Made by a program: the position numbers and the translations under genes
Assembly (NCBI GenBank): GCA_002310035.1
Contig: DBYC01000062.1
Coordinates: forward strand, 17,818 to 32,607
Length of the DNA stretch: 14,790 nt
Direction: 5' to 3'
From: a bacterium UBP6_UBA1196
Lineage (GTDB): Bacteria; UBP6; UBA1177
The notes under the pieces: model-generated
Databases searched by the model: none
Seen by the model: the letters and a program-made list of their open reading frames with translations, nothing else
Told to the model about the DNA's origin: nothing
Shown: positions 5,703 to 12,761 of the stretch, in pieces
How positions within the stretch are numbered: the first letter of the stretch is position 1
How the letters are laid out: every line of letters begins with the position of its first letter

Positions 5703-7532
5703 CTATTTGCACACATTCGAAGAAGGCTTATACATTCTCGCCATCGCGCTCACTATCGGAAGATGGAAGTTGAAGTCGAGCGACATATACGGACCATGGA
5801 CAAAACCTGAGTAGCTGCCTGAAACATCTACCTTTTCACCACTGTATTCATCAGATTCAGCCTTTGTGAGAAAACCGACATTCCAGCCCGCCTTGATTAT
5901 AAAATCAAAACTTGGAGTTACACTAAAACCCAAATGAATCTGCGGTGTTATATCAAAATGCTGAAAATCCCTGTCATCATTCAAAGTGCCGTGATAAGAA
6001 GCGTCAATTGCCGGCGCAAAGAAAAATCCTGCCGATCCGGCATAAAACCTTTTCGCAATGCCAAGACCTCCTCCGAACCAATAAAGCAGCGTACCTATAC
6101 TCTTTTGGTTTTCACCCTTATATTCTGATTGAAGACCGACATTAAAATCCAAAAAAACATTGAGATAAAACTCACTGAGAGCAGAACTGTTCATCACATA
6201 ACCAAGATCGACATTTGTGCCGAGATGCAGCCCCGGAGCTACAAGCATCATTCCGATATCGCCCGAATAGCGGTTGCCTTTTGCATACACCATATCATCT
6301 TCCAGTCCGAGATTGAAATAAAGGCCTGTCCAAGGATATTCGCGCAGCTGGTTGCCTTCTTCGGCGTCACCGTTTGTCACTTTGATTATTGTAGGTGCGG
6401 CACTGTCATTGCAGTTGATAGAAACTTCACGAGCCCTTGCAAAACCTTTGCGCTGAGTCTTGCCGTCAACAGTTTCAAGGATCTCGAAAGGATGGTCGAT
6501 TCTGATATCTTCCATAACTCCGAAACTGCTTTCGATTTTTTTGCCGTCGCTGCTTTTTACCGGCATGAAGATCGCGAAATTGTCATCCTGCTTAAGCTGA
6601 TAGTTGGCGTTCAGCGCAGCCGCCTTTATTGCGGTGCGGAAAGTGTCGTTGAAAACAGCCATGACCTGCTTCGGAGTCGGAATTATCTGCAATGCAACAT
6701 CGGTAGAACCGGAAATAGCTCCGGAATGGCCGACGATATCGCCGTAATGCTCGAAGCGTTTTGCCTCGAAATTGTAGTGGTAAATCATAAAAACGACATC
6801 TACAGCAAGCTCGATCTCTATATTAAAAGCGTAATAATACCGGTTGGTTATCGCGGATTTATGTCTCGAACGGACGACCTTTCCGGCCCCGCCTATCGGC
6901 GCGACATGAGCCGCAAAAATGTAGGATGAATCAAGCAGTTTTTTTGCAAAAGCGGCAGAAATCCCGAGCTCTTTCGCTTTTGCCGCCATAAAAGTCTCCT
7001 GTTCTTTTTCCGAAAGTTCCGAATAACGCTGCTCTGCACTCGCGTCAAGCAGATTTCCGAAAACTTTTCTGACATCGGAATTAAGATAACGTTCGAGATT
7101 TCGCCGGAAAGATGCCAGATTGGTCGTTCCGGAACGGAAAACAGGCACTTTCCCTCCAAGATCGAGCCGGACTTCACCGCCTTTTGTCCGCATAAAAGCC
7201 TCGTTATTACCTAGAATTATCTTGTCAAAACGGTTGGTTATCGTCCACTGGTAGAAAATTTTAGCCGCTTTCAGCTTCTCTTTTTCGTCAAGCGGATAAT
7301 TCACTGAGAAAGTCCATGGAATACACTTTCCTCTGCCATCTTCGTCAACTTCGCAGTAGCGCATCGGAACGCGGACGGAATTCTGCATGAAACCGATGTC
7401 ACCAAACCCCATGACGGCCTTCCTTTCGTAAGTTTTCTGAGTCTCGTCGGCCTGAAGCAGAGAAACGTCCTCTACCGCCGCAAGAGATTGAAAAAACAGG
7501 CAAAAAAACAAAACAGACAGAATTTTTTTCAT
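5703..7532 (-). CDS. Uncharacterised exported protein with C-terminal beta-barrel-like region
   Basis: I do not recognise a family for this 609-residue protein. A type I signal peptide is clear: MKKILSVLFFCLFFQSLAA, with likely cleavage after Ala19. Residues about 20-400 look like a soluble or periplasmic part with a Lys/Glu-rich helical stretch near 160-205 and a Cys pair (C60, C70). Residues about 400-594 show repeated amphipathic strands rich in Gly, Phe and Tyr (for example TLLYWFGGGLGIAKRFYAGS and SFDFIIKAGWNVGF). This suggests an outer-membrane barrel of perhaps eight strands. After the last strand (MSLDFNFHLPIV) come about 15 further residues ending in NVCK, so the C-terminus is not the usual terminal aromatic residue. 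The ATG at 7532 is preferred to TTG at 7550: it has a GGCGGGG site upstream and puts the signal peptide at the N-terminus. Confidence 0.85.
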   Translation of the reverse strand: MKKILSVLFFCLFFQSLAAVEDVSLLQADETQKTYERKAVMGFGDIGFMQNSVRVPMRYCEVDEDGRGKCIPWTFSVNYPLDEKEKLKAAKIFYQWTITNRFDKIILGNNEAFMRTKGGEVRLDLGGKVPVFRSGTTNLASFRRNLERYLNSDVRKVFGNLLDASAEQRYSELSEKEQETFMAAKAKELGISAAFAKKLLDSSYIFAAHVAPIGGAGKVVRSRHKSAITNRYYYAFNIEIELAVDVVFMIYHYNFEAKRFEHYGDIVGHSGAISGSTDVALQIIPTPKQVMAVFNDTFRTAIKAAALNANYQLKQDDNFAIFMPVKSSDGKKIESSFGVMEDIRIDHPFEILETVDGKTQRKGFARAREVSINCNDSAAPTIIKVTNGDAEEGNQLREYPWTGLYFNLGLEDDMVYAKGNRYSGDIGMMLVAPGLHLGTNVDLGYVMNSSALSEFYLNVFLDFNVGLQSEYKGENQKSIGTLLYWFGGGLGIAKRFYAGSAGFFFAPAIDASYHGTLNDDRDFQHFDITPQIHLGFSVTPSFDFIIKAGWNVGFLTKAESDEYSGEKVDVSGSYSGFVHGPYMSLDFNFHLPIVSAMARMYKPSSNVCK

Positions 7533-7560
7533 AACGACCCCGCCATCCAAAAATCACAGT

Positions 7561-7588
7561 ATTATGCAAAAAGAAGCCGAAAAGACAA
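7561..7588 (-). promoter_or_regulatory. Promoter of the exported-protein gene
   Basis: On the minus strand TTGTCT (7588-7583) and CATAAT (7566-7561) are separated by 16 bases and end 28 bases before the ATG at 7532. It is divergent from the ffh promoter in the same 161-base intergenic region. Confidence 0.5.
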
Positions 7589-7638
7589 ATTTTCAGCTTC
7601 CGCGGCAAAAAAGAGAGGCGGCGGCAATGACAAAAATC

Positions 7639-7666
7639 TTGACTATAAAAAGAATTTCACTATAAT
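7639..7666 (+). promoter_or_regulatory. Promoter of the ffh-rpsP-khpA-rimM operon
   Basis: TTGACT (7639-7644), 16 bases, then a perfect TATAAT (7661-7666), 27 bases before the ffh ATG. This is the closest match to the sigma70 consensus in the window. GGCGGCGGC at 7617-7625 lies 13 bases upstream of the -35 element. Confidence 0.8.
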
Positions 7667-7693
7667 CGCACGGCTTTTTTTTGAGAGGGAGAA

Positions 7694-9046
7694 ATGTTCG
7701 ACCAGCTCACCGACAAACTCGAGGCCACTTTTAAAAAGCTTCGCGGTGTCGGTAAACTCACCGAAGACAACATCAAAGACGGGATCAGAGAGCTTAAATT
7801 ATCTCTGCTCGAAGCCGACGTAAACTTTAAAGTCGTCAAGGAACTAGTTGAAAAGGTTAAGGAAAGAGCTCTTGGAACGGAAGTTGCAAAAAGCATAAAT
7901 CCGGGCCAGATGTTCATCAAAATATTCCACGAAGAACTTGTTTCTATGCTAGGCGAAGGAGACCATTCGCTCAATCTGAATGTCCGTCCGCCGGCGATAA
8001 TCCTCATGGCAGGTCTTCAGGGAAGCGGTAAAACGACGACCGCCGGAAAGCTCGCATACCTTCTCAAAAACAAGATGAAAAAACGCGTTCTTCTTGTTCC
8101 TGCCGATGTTTACAGACCTGCCGCAATAGATCAGCTCAAAACTTTAGCTGCAAAGATCGATGTTGATGTCTATCCGTCGGAAGTCGGGATGGATCCTGTA
8201 GATATCGCAGTAAAATCGGTTGAATACGGCAAAAATAACGTCGCCGATGTCATCATAATCGATACCGCGGGCCGTCTTCAGGTCGATGAAGAGATGATGG
8301 ACGAGATCGAAAATATCAAAAAAGCGGTAGAACCTTCCGAAATTCTTTTCGTAGCTGATGCAATGACCGGTCAGGAAGCGGTTAATGTCGCGGCAGAATT
8401 CCACAAAAGGCTTTCGATCACAGGCGTTGTCCTCACAAAGATGGACGGTGACGCGAGAGGCGGCGCGGCGCTTTCGATCAACGCTGCTACAGGCGCTCCG
8501 CTCAAATTCGTCGGTATGGGCGAGAAAATCGACCAGTTCGAAGTTTTCCACCCTGAAAGGATCGCAGGCAGGATCGTCGGTTTGGGCGATGTTCTTTCTC
8601 TTGTCGAAAAGGCAACCGAAAAAATCAATGCCGAAGAGGCCGAGCGTCTCCGCAAGAAGATGGGAAACAACGAATTCGACCTCGAAGATTTCCTCGCCCA
8701 GATGAAGATGATAAAAAACATGGGACCTATGGAAAACATGCTTGAAATGATCCCGGGAATGGGCAAGGCAATGAAGCAGATGGAAGGAAAAGTCAACCTG
8801 GACAAGGAACTTTCCAAAATCGAGGCGATCATTTTCTCAATGACAAAAGAAGAGCGCAGAAAACCTGAAATTCTCAATGCTTCCCGCCGCAGAAGGATCG
8901 CGAACGGAAGCGGAACAAAGGTTCAGGACATAAACCAATTTATGAAGCAATACCTTGAAATGAAAAAAATGATGAAAAACATAAACAGGCTCGGTTTGGG
9001 CGGACTTATGAAAAAGTTCAAGGGTTTAGGCAACTTAGTCAAATAA
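7694..9046 (+). CDS. ffh: Signal recognition particle protein Ffh
   Basis: This 450-residue SRP54-family GTPase binds 4.5S/SRP RNA and the signal sequence of nascent membrane proteins, delivering them to FtsY. It has the N domain (1-95), the G domain with G1 GLQGSGKT at 107-114, DTAGR at 190-194 and TKMDGDARGG at 248-257, and a methionine-rich M domain from about 325. The M domain includes MIKNMGPMENMLEMIPGMG and the RNA-binding SRRRRIANGSG near 397-407. Length is normal. The start has GAGGGAG just upstream and a strong promoter 27 bases away. It heads the ffh-rpsP-khpA-rimM operon, an order found widely in bacteria. Confidence 0.98.
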   Translation: MFDQLTDKLEATFKKLRGVGKLTEDNIKDGIRELKLSLLEADVNFKVVKELVEKVKERALGTEVAKSINPGQMFIKIFHEELVSMLGEGDHSLNLNVRPPAIILMAGLQGSGKTTTAGKLAYLLKNKMKKRVLLVPADVYRPAAIDQLKTLAAKIDVDVYPSEVGMDPVDIAVKSVEYGKNNVADVIIIDTAGRLQVDEEMMDEIENIKKAVEPSEILFVADAMTGQEAVNVAAEFHKRLSITGVVLTKMDGDARGGAALSINAATGAPLKFVGMGEKIDQFEVFHPERIAGRIVGLGDVLSLVEKATEKINAEEAERLRKKMGNNEFDLEDFLAQMKMIKNMGPMENMLEMIPGMGKAMKQMEGKVNLDKELSKIEAIIFSMTKEERRKPEILNASRRRRIANGSGTKVQDINQFMKQYLEMKKMMKNINRLGLGGLMKKFKGLGNLVK

Positions 9047-9064
9047 TTTTTTTTGGAGGATTTA

Positions 9065-9304
9065 ATGAGCGTTAGTATCAGACTGACCAGAGGCGGATCA
9101 AAAAAGAAACCTTCTTACAGAGTTGTTGTTCTTGACAGCAGAAAGAAAAGAGACAGCGATTATCTTGAAAGACTCGGACACTACAATCCGTGCGTTAATC
9201 CGGCTGAGATCGTTATCGATGTCGAAAAGTATGACGAATGGATCAAAAAAGGTGCCCAGAGTTCAGATACCGTTGCTTCTCTCGTAAAAAAAGTAAGAAA
9301 ATAA
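9065..9304 (+). CDS. rpsP: 30S ribosomal protein S16
   Basis: The 79-residue product matches S16: SVSIRLTRGGSKKKPSYRVV at the N-terminus, then DSRKKRDSDYLERLGHYNP and a short C-terminal helix with DEWIKKGAQSSDTV. S16 is an early-binding small-subunit protein. ATG at 9065 is chosen over a TTG at 9053 because that TTG lies inside the Shine-Dalgarno region (TTGGAGGATTT) and an S16 N-terminus begins at M-S-V. It follows ffh by 18 bases. The leader just before the start is nearly identical to that of the next gene, khpA. Confidence 0.97.
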   Translation: MSVSIRLTRGGSKKKPSYRVVVLDSRKKRDSDYLERLGHYNPCVNPAEIVIDVEKYDEWIKKGAQSSDTVASLVKKVRK

Positions 9305-9328
9305 CTTCTTGTCTTTTTGGAGGATTTT

Positions 9329-9565
9329 ATGAAAGAACTCATTGAACAGATTGCTGCACGTCTTGTTGATTATCCTGAACAGGTTTCTGTAACGGAAGTT
9401 GAAGGCGAAAATTCGACTATTCTTGAACTCAGAGTCGCAAAATCAGATCTCGGCAAAGTTATCGGTAAAGAGGGCAGAATTGCAAAAGCAATGAGAATTC
9501 TCCTCAGTGCGGCAACTTCACACGGACAGAAAAAGTGCACTCTCGAAATAGTCGACGAAGACTGA
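9329..9565 (+). CDS. khpA: KH-domain RNA-binding protein KhpA
   Basis: This 78-residue single KH-domain protein (YlqC/KhpA family) has the RNA-binding loop GKVIGKEGRIAKAMR, with the GxxG turn GKEG at 46-49. In other bacteria KhpA binds RNA with KhpB and affects cell division and small-RNA functions. Its place between rpsP and rimM is the standard one. ATG at 9329 has GGAGG 5 bases upstream; the TTG at 9317 lies within that ribosome-binding region. The stop codon overlaps the rimM reading frame. Confidence 0.95.
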   Translation: MKELIEQIAARLVDYPEQVSVTEVEGENSTILELRVAKSDLGKVIGKEGRIAKAMRILLSAATSHGQKKCTLEIVDED

Positions 9566-10047
9566 CACAGACTTCTTCTATAAATCTAAGAACTGTCGGA
9601 TTTTTTTCAAAAGTTTTGAAAAAAGACGGTTCTCTTTTTTTCAAACCGGAGTTTAAAGACAACGATTTTCTGCTGGATTTCAATTACCTTTATCATTTTG
9701 AATTCAAAACAAAGTGGAAAATCGCCTCAATAACAAAAACAGCGAAAGGTTTCGTCATCCGTTTTGCCGAAGTTGACTCGTTCAAAAAGGCCGAATTTCT
9801 TGTCGGAGAGAAGTTTGCACTGCCGGAAGAAGAAATTGCCGGTATGTCACAGGATCTGCTAGTAGGCATGGAAGTTCTGGACAACAACGGAAAAATATTG
9901 GGAAAAATCGCAGGTTTTACCCCTACTCCGGCTTATTCTCTGGCTGAAATCGATCTTAACGGCGGTGATTCGCTTTTTCTTCCTTTCACCGAAAATTTCT
10001 TTGACTCGGAAAACGGAAAAATAATCTGCAAAAAAACGCAGAACTGA
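9535..10047 (+). CDS. rimM: 16S rRNA processing protein RimM (start uncertain)
   Basis: The frame encodes a RimM-like protein. Residues 18-100 (counted from GTG 9535) match the N-terminal RimM barrel, beginning LRTVGFFSKVLKKDGSLFFKP. Residues 107-166 are a PRC-barrel (LLVGMEVLDNNGKILGKI, then LFLPFTENFF). RimM binds S19 and helps mature the head of the 30S subunit. The start is odd. The family normally begins a few residues before the VGxx motif, but no ATG, GTG or TTG lies between the khpA stop and that motif. The only conventional in-frame start is GTG 9535, inside khpA, with a weak ribosome-binding site and a 20-residue extension. CTG at 9562 overlaps the khpA TGA as CTGA, and ATA is at 9580. 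The gene is divergent in sequence, but product assignment is good. It is convergent with the DAHP synthase gene. Confidence 0.88.
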   Translation: MHSRNSRRRLTQTSSINLRTVGFFSKVLKKDGSLFFKPEFKDNDFLLDFNYLYHFEFKTKWKIASITKTAKGFVIRFAEVDSFKKAEFLVGEKFALPEEEIAGMSQDLLVGMEVLDNNGKILGKIAGFTPTPAYSLAEIDLNGGDSLFLPFTENFFDSENGKIICKKTQN

Positions 10048-10072
10048 AATCCGGTGGCTTTAAACAGGAATT

Positions 10073-11083
10073 TTAAAGATTTTCTTTTTTAAATTCGCAG
10101 AGTTTGAGAATTTTCTTATACATCGATTCAAAATGCTCGAAATTAAGCGACTGATAACCGTCGGACAAAGCGTTTGTCGGATTAAAATGGGTTTCTACTA
10201 TAATGCCGTCAGCCCCCAGAACAACAGCCGCTTCCGACACCTGCGGTACAAATTTGAAATTCCCTACACTGTGCGAAGGATCAAGAATCAGCGGAAGATG
10301 CGTGAGGTTTTTGATTATCGGAACCGCAGCAATATTCACCAGACTGCGCGTAGAATCGTCGAAAGATGTGATCCCTCGCTCGCAGAGAATGACATTTTCG
10401 TTCCCTTCCGCCATTATGTATTCTGCACTCGACAGAAATTCGTCGATCGTAGCATTAGCCGAACGTTTGAGCAGGATCGGCTTAGTACACTTTCCGAGTT
10501 CTTTGAGAAGCGCGAAATTCATCATGTTTCTGGCACCGACCTGAATGATGTCGATATACTGCTCAAAAAGATCGATGTGGCGGACATCGACAATCTCCGA
10601 AACAGACTTCATATTGTATCTTTTTGCCGTTTCGCTCAGAATTTTGACGCCGTTTTCGCCCAAGCCCTGGAAAGAATAAGGCGAAGTCCTCATTTTAAAA
10701 GTTCCGCCGCGCAGGATCTTCACTCCGAGTCCTGAAAGGAACGCAGCGATTTTTTCAAGAGAATCGGCACTTTCTACACTGCATGGACCTGAAATCATTG
10801 TAAAATCTTCGCCGATTTTGACTCCGTCGCCGAAATCGACGACACTTTTCTCGCGATAGTTTTTCGAAGCCATATAATACGGTTTCGAAATATTTATTAT
10901 CCGCTCGACGCCCGGCAGGGACTTGAAACGGCCTATATCGGAAGTCGTCAGATCCCCCATGACAGGAAGAACGACATAACTCGACCCTTGCAGAACATCG
11001 AACGACATTCCGTTGGCAAGCAGAGTTTCCTTTATATTGTCCAGAAACTCCTCACTGATTCCTTTTTTAACAACAATAATCAT
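10073..11083 (-). CDS. aroF: 3-deoxy-7-phosphoheptulonate (DAHP) synthase, type I-beta
   Basis: This 336-residue enzyme condenses phosphoenolpyruvate and erythrose 4-phosphate, the first step of the shikimate pathway. Residues 1-70 form a ferredoxin-like regulatory domain of the Thermotoga type. The TIM-barrel follows, with GPCSVES at 99-105, RGGTFKMRTSPYSFQG at 125-140, QVGARNMMNF at 181-190, LKRS at 205-208, CERG at 234-237 (metal-ligand Cys) and DPSHSVG at 268-274. The N-terminal domain is the part that binds feedback inhibitor in characterised relatives; which amino acid acts here cannot be told. ATG at 11083 overlaps the rph stop as ATGA, implying coupled translation. No other aromatic-pathway gene is nearby. 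The symbol is chosen by family usage and naming varies between species (aroF, aroG or aroA). Confidence 0.95.
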   Translation of the reverse strand: MIIVVKKGISEEFLDNIKETLLANGMSFDVLQGSSYVVLPVMGDLTTSDIGRFKSLPGVERIINISKPYYMASKNYREKSVVDFGDGVKIGEDFTMISGPCSVESADSLEKIAAFLSGLGVKILRGGTFKMRTSPYSFQGLGENGVKILSETAKRYNMKSVSEIVDVRHIDLFEQYIDIIQVGARNMMNFALLKELGKCTKPILLKRSANATIDEFLSSAEYIMAEGNENVILCERGITSFDDSTRSLVNIAAVPIIKNLTHLPLILDPSHSVGNFKFVPQVSEAAVVLGADGIIVETHFNPTNALSDGYQSLNFEHFESMYKKILKLCEFKKENL

Positions 11084-11760
11084 TTTGCAAATCCTGCGAT
11101 TGATTTCATTTCAGCTATAATCTCTTTCACGCAAACGCGTGATTCTTTCAACAATTCAAAGAACTTGTCATCTTCAAGAGGAACTCTTTCCGCAGTTCCC
11201 TGAAGTTCGATTATATTTCCGTTTTCAGAAAAGACAAAATTAAAATCAGTGTCGGCACGCGAATCTTTTTCGTAGTCAAGATCCATCACGACTTTGCCGT
11301 CAATAATGCCGCCGCTGATAGCTCCTATCCAGTTTTTAAGCGGATTTTCGTGAAGGATGCCTTCATCGACCAGTTTTTTGCAGGCAATGGCCACTGCAAG
11401 CATGCCGCCGTTTACCGAAGCGGTGCGCGTTCCGCCGTCAGCTTCAAGCACATCGCAGTCGATAAGCATGGTGATTCCTGGAATTTTCTCAAGATCGACA
11501 GCCATTCTCAGCGACCGGCCGATAAGGCGCTGGATCTCAGCGGTCCTGCCCGAAATTTTGCCGCGCTCGCGAGCGCTTCTCACATTTGTAGAACCCGGAA
11601 GAAGCGAGTATTCGGCAGTGAGCCAGCCGCCGCTCTTGACATGCGGAGGAACTTTCATATCAAGCGAAAGTGCCGTTATGACCTTCGTGTTTCCCGAAAC
11701 CGAGAGAACCGAAGAATAAGGATTAGTCAGATAATTTGTCACAAAAGAATGCTCTCTCAT
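11080..11760 (-). CDS. rph: Ribonuclease PH, short at the N-terminus
   Basis: This 226-residue protein belongs to the RNase PH family, phosphorolytic 3'-5' exonucleases that trim tRNA 3' ends. Matching parts are GGWLTAEYSLLPGST at 44-58, SGRTAEIQRLIGRSLR at 70-85, DCDVLEADGGTRTASVNGG at 101-119 and DLDYEKDSRADTDFNF at 160-175, retaining the phosphate-site Arg (R72, R112) and the catalytic Asp pair (D166, D172). Compared with the E. coli protein it lacks about 10 N-terminal residues that include the conserved R-P-x-G-R segment, and LPRST reads LPGST. ATG at 11760 has GGGGAG close upstream. The alternative TTG at 11817 would lie inside the upstream gene and does not supply the missing motif. 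It overlaps aroF by 4 bases. Confidence 0.93.
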   Translation of the reverse strand: MREHSFVTNYLTNPYSSVLSVSGNTKVITALSLDMKVPPHVKSGGWLTAEYSLLPGSTNVRSARERGKISGRTAEIQRLIGRSLRMAVDLEKIPGITMLIDCDVLEADGGTRTASVNGGMLAVAIACKKLVDEGILHENPLKNWIGAISGGIIDGKVVMDLDYEKDSRADTDFNFVFSENGNIIELQGTAERVPLEDDKFFELLKESRVCVKEIIAEMKSIAGFAK

Positions 11761-11782
11761 CTCTCCCCAAATATAAAAATTG

Positions 11783-12760
11783 CTAATGTTTTTCAGACAT
11801 TCTGTCCAACACGACAATTAAAACGACACCGACGACCATCAACGCGATACAAACAAAAAACGCGACTCCGAAATTTTCGGGAAAGACATTCGCCTGCGAA
11901 ACTATGTGTTCTTTTCCCCTTATCATTTCGACGACAGCTTCGCCTTTCCAAGGCCAGATTTTGCGCATCGAGCCGGCCATAAGACCTGTCAGAAACGCAA
12001 GCGTGACCGAATGCCACTTTGAAAGAAGCCAGTTCAGAAAGCGGGAAAATCCGCCGAGTCCCAAAGCGCATCCGAGGCAGAAAACCAATATTATCAGCAG
12101 GTTATTTGTGCCAACGACTTCATTTGCAGAAAATGGAGCCTTCAAAGTTCCGGTTATGAACTCGTATTTTCCCAAAATGAGCAGAATGAATGCGCCGCTT
12201 ATTCCAGGCAGGATCATCGCGCAGATCGCAATCACTCCGCTGACAAAAACAAACCAGAGTTCGTTCGGCGTCGAAACCGGAATGAGACCTACAAGAAAGT
12301 AAGCCGCGACAGTTCCAGTCAAAATCGCAATAATTTCAGGAATTTTCCATTTAACTTTTTTGCCGACGACATAAATCGAAGCGGCGATAAGCCCGTAAAA
12401 AAGGCTGTATGTCTGCTCAGAATGGAACTTCAGAAGATAGTTCATAAGGCGTGCAAGAGAAACTATCGCGACGGCGATCCCCGAAAAAAGGGCGATGAGG
12501 AATCTGAGATGGACATGCTCCAAAGCCCCTTTCAAATCAAAAGAAAGTAGTTTTTTCAAAGCGACCGCGTCAAAAGACTTGATTGCGGCAATAAGTTTTT
12601 CGTAAATTCCCGCAATCAGAGCGATCGTTCCGCCCGAAACACCTGGAATTATGTCCGCTCCGCCCATACACAAGCCTTTGACGGCAAGCAGAAAGGCCTC
12701 TTTCCACGAATTCGGTCCCGGAGTAGCCATAAAAGCCTGTTTGAAAGTTGGTTTTTCCAT
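11783..12760 (-). CDS. DUF368 membrane protein, PopT-type polyprenyl-phosphate transporter
   Basis: This 325-residue integral membrane protein has about eight hydrophobic segments (near 30-55, 85-105, 117-133, 142-162, 168-196, 219-245, 252-268 and 298-318). It carries the DUF368 signature GLCMGGADIIPGVSGGTIAL at 29-48 and a second, inverted-repeat-like copy of that motif, PGISGA, at 185-190. DUF368 members (PopT) have been shown in other bacteria to return undecaprenyl phosphate across the cytoplasmic membrane for reuse in wall and surface-polymer synthesis. That function is inferred here from family membership. ATG at 12760 is chosen: AAGGTG lies 5 bases upstream, and it begins one base after the surE stop codon. 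An upstream in-frame start at 12805 would lie within surE. Confidence 0.92.
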   Translation of the reverse strand: MEKPTFKQAFMATPGPNSWKEAFLLAVKGLCMGGADIIPGVSGGTIALIAGIYEKLIAAIKSFDAVALKKLLSFDLKGALEHVHLRFLIALFSGIAVAIVSLARLMNYLLKFHSEQTYSLFYGLIAASIYVVGKKVKWKIPEIIAILTGTVAAYFLVGLIPVSTPNELWFVFVSGVIAICAMILPGISGAFILLILGKYEFITGTLKAPFSANEVVGTNNLLIILVFCLGCALGLGGFSRFLNWLLSKWHSVTLAFLTGLMAGSMRKIWPWKGEAVVEMIRGKEHIVSQANVFPENFGVAFFVCIALMVVGVVLIVVLDRMSEKH

Positions 12761-12761
12761 T

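Noticed and set aside
6129..6929. Plus-strand reading frame of 266 codons opposite the exported-protein gene
   Set aside because: Antisense shadow: no motif, no promoter, and it is wholly contained in a gene with a signal peptide and regular barrel-like strands.
10026..10041. CTGC-A/C loop-GCAG hairpin at the end of rimM as a bidirectional terminator with the convergent DAHP synthase gene
   Set aside because: Only a 4-bp stem, inside the rimM coding sequence and without a following T-run on either strand.
10133..10735. Plus-strand reading frame of 200 codons opposite the DAHP synthase gene
   Set aside because: Fully inside a gene whose catalytic motifs are all intact on the other strand; product has no recognisable domain.
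11350..11982. Plus-strand reading frame of 210 codons opposite rph and the DUF368 gene
   Set aside because: It spans two well-supported genes on the minus strand and encodes a basic, motif-free product.
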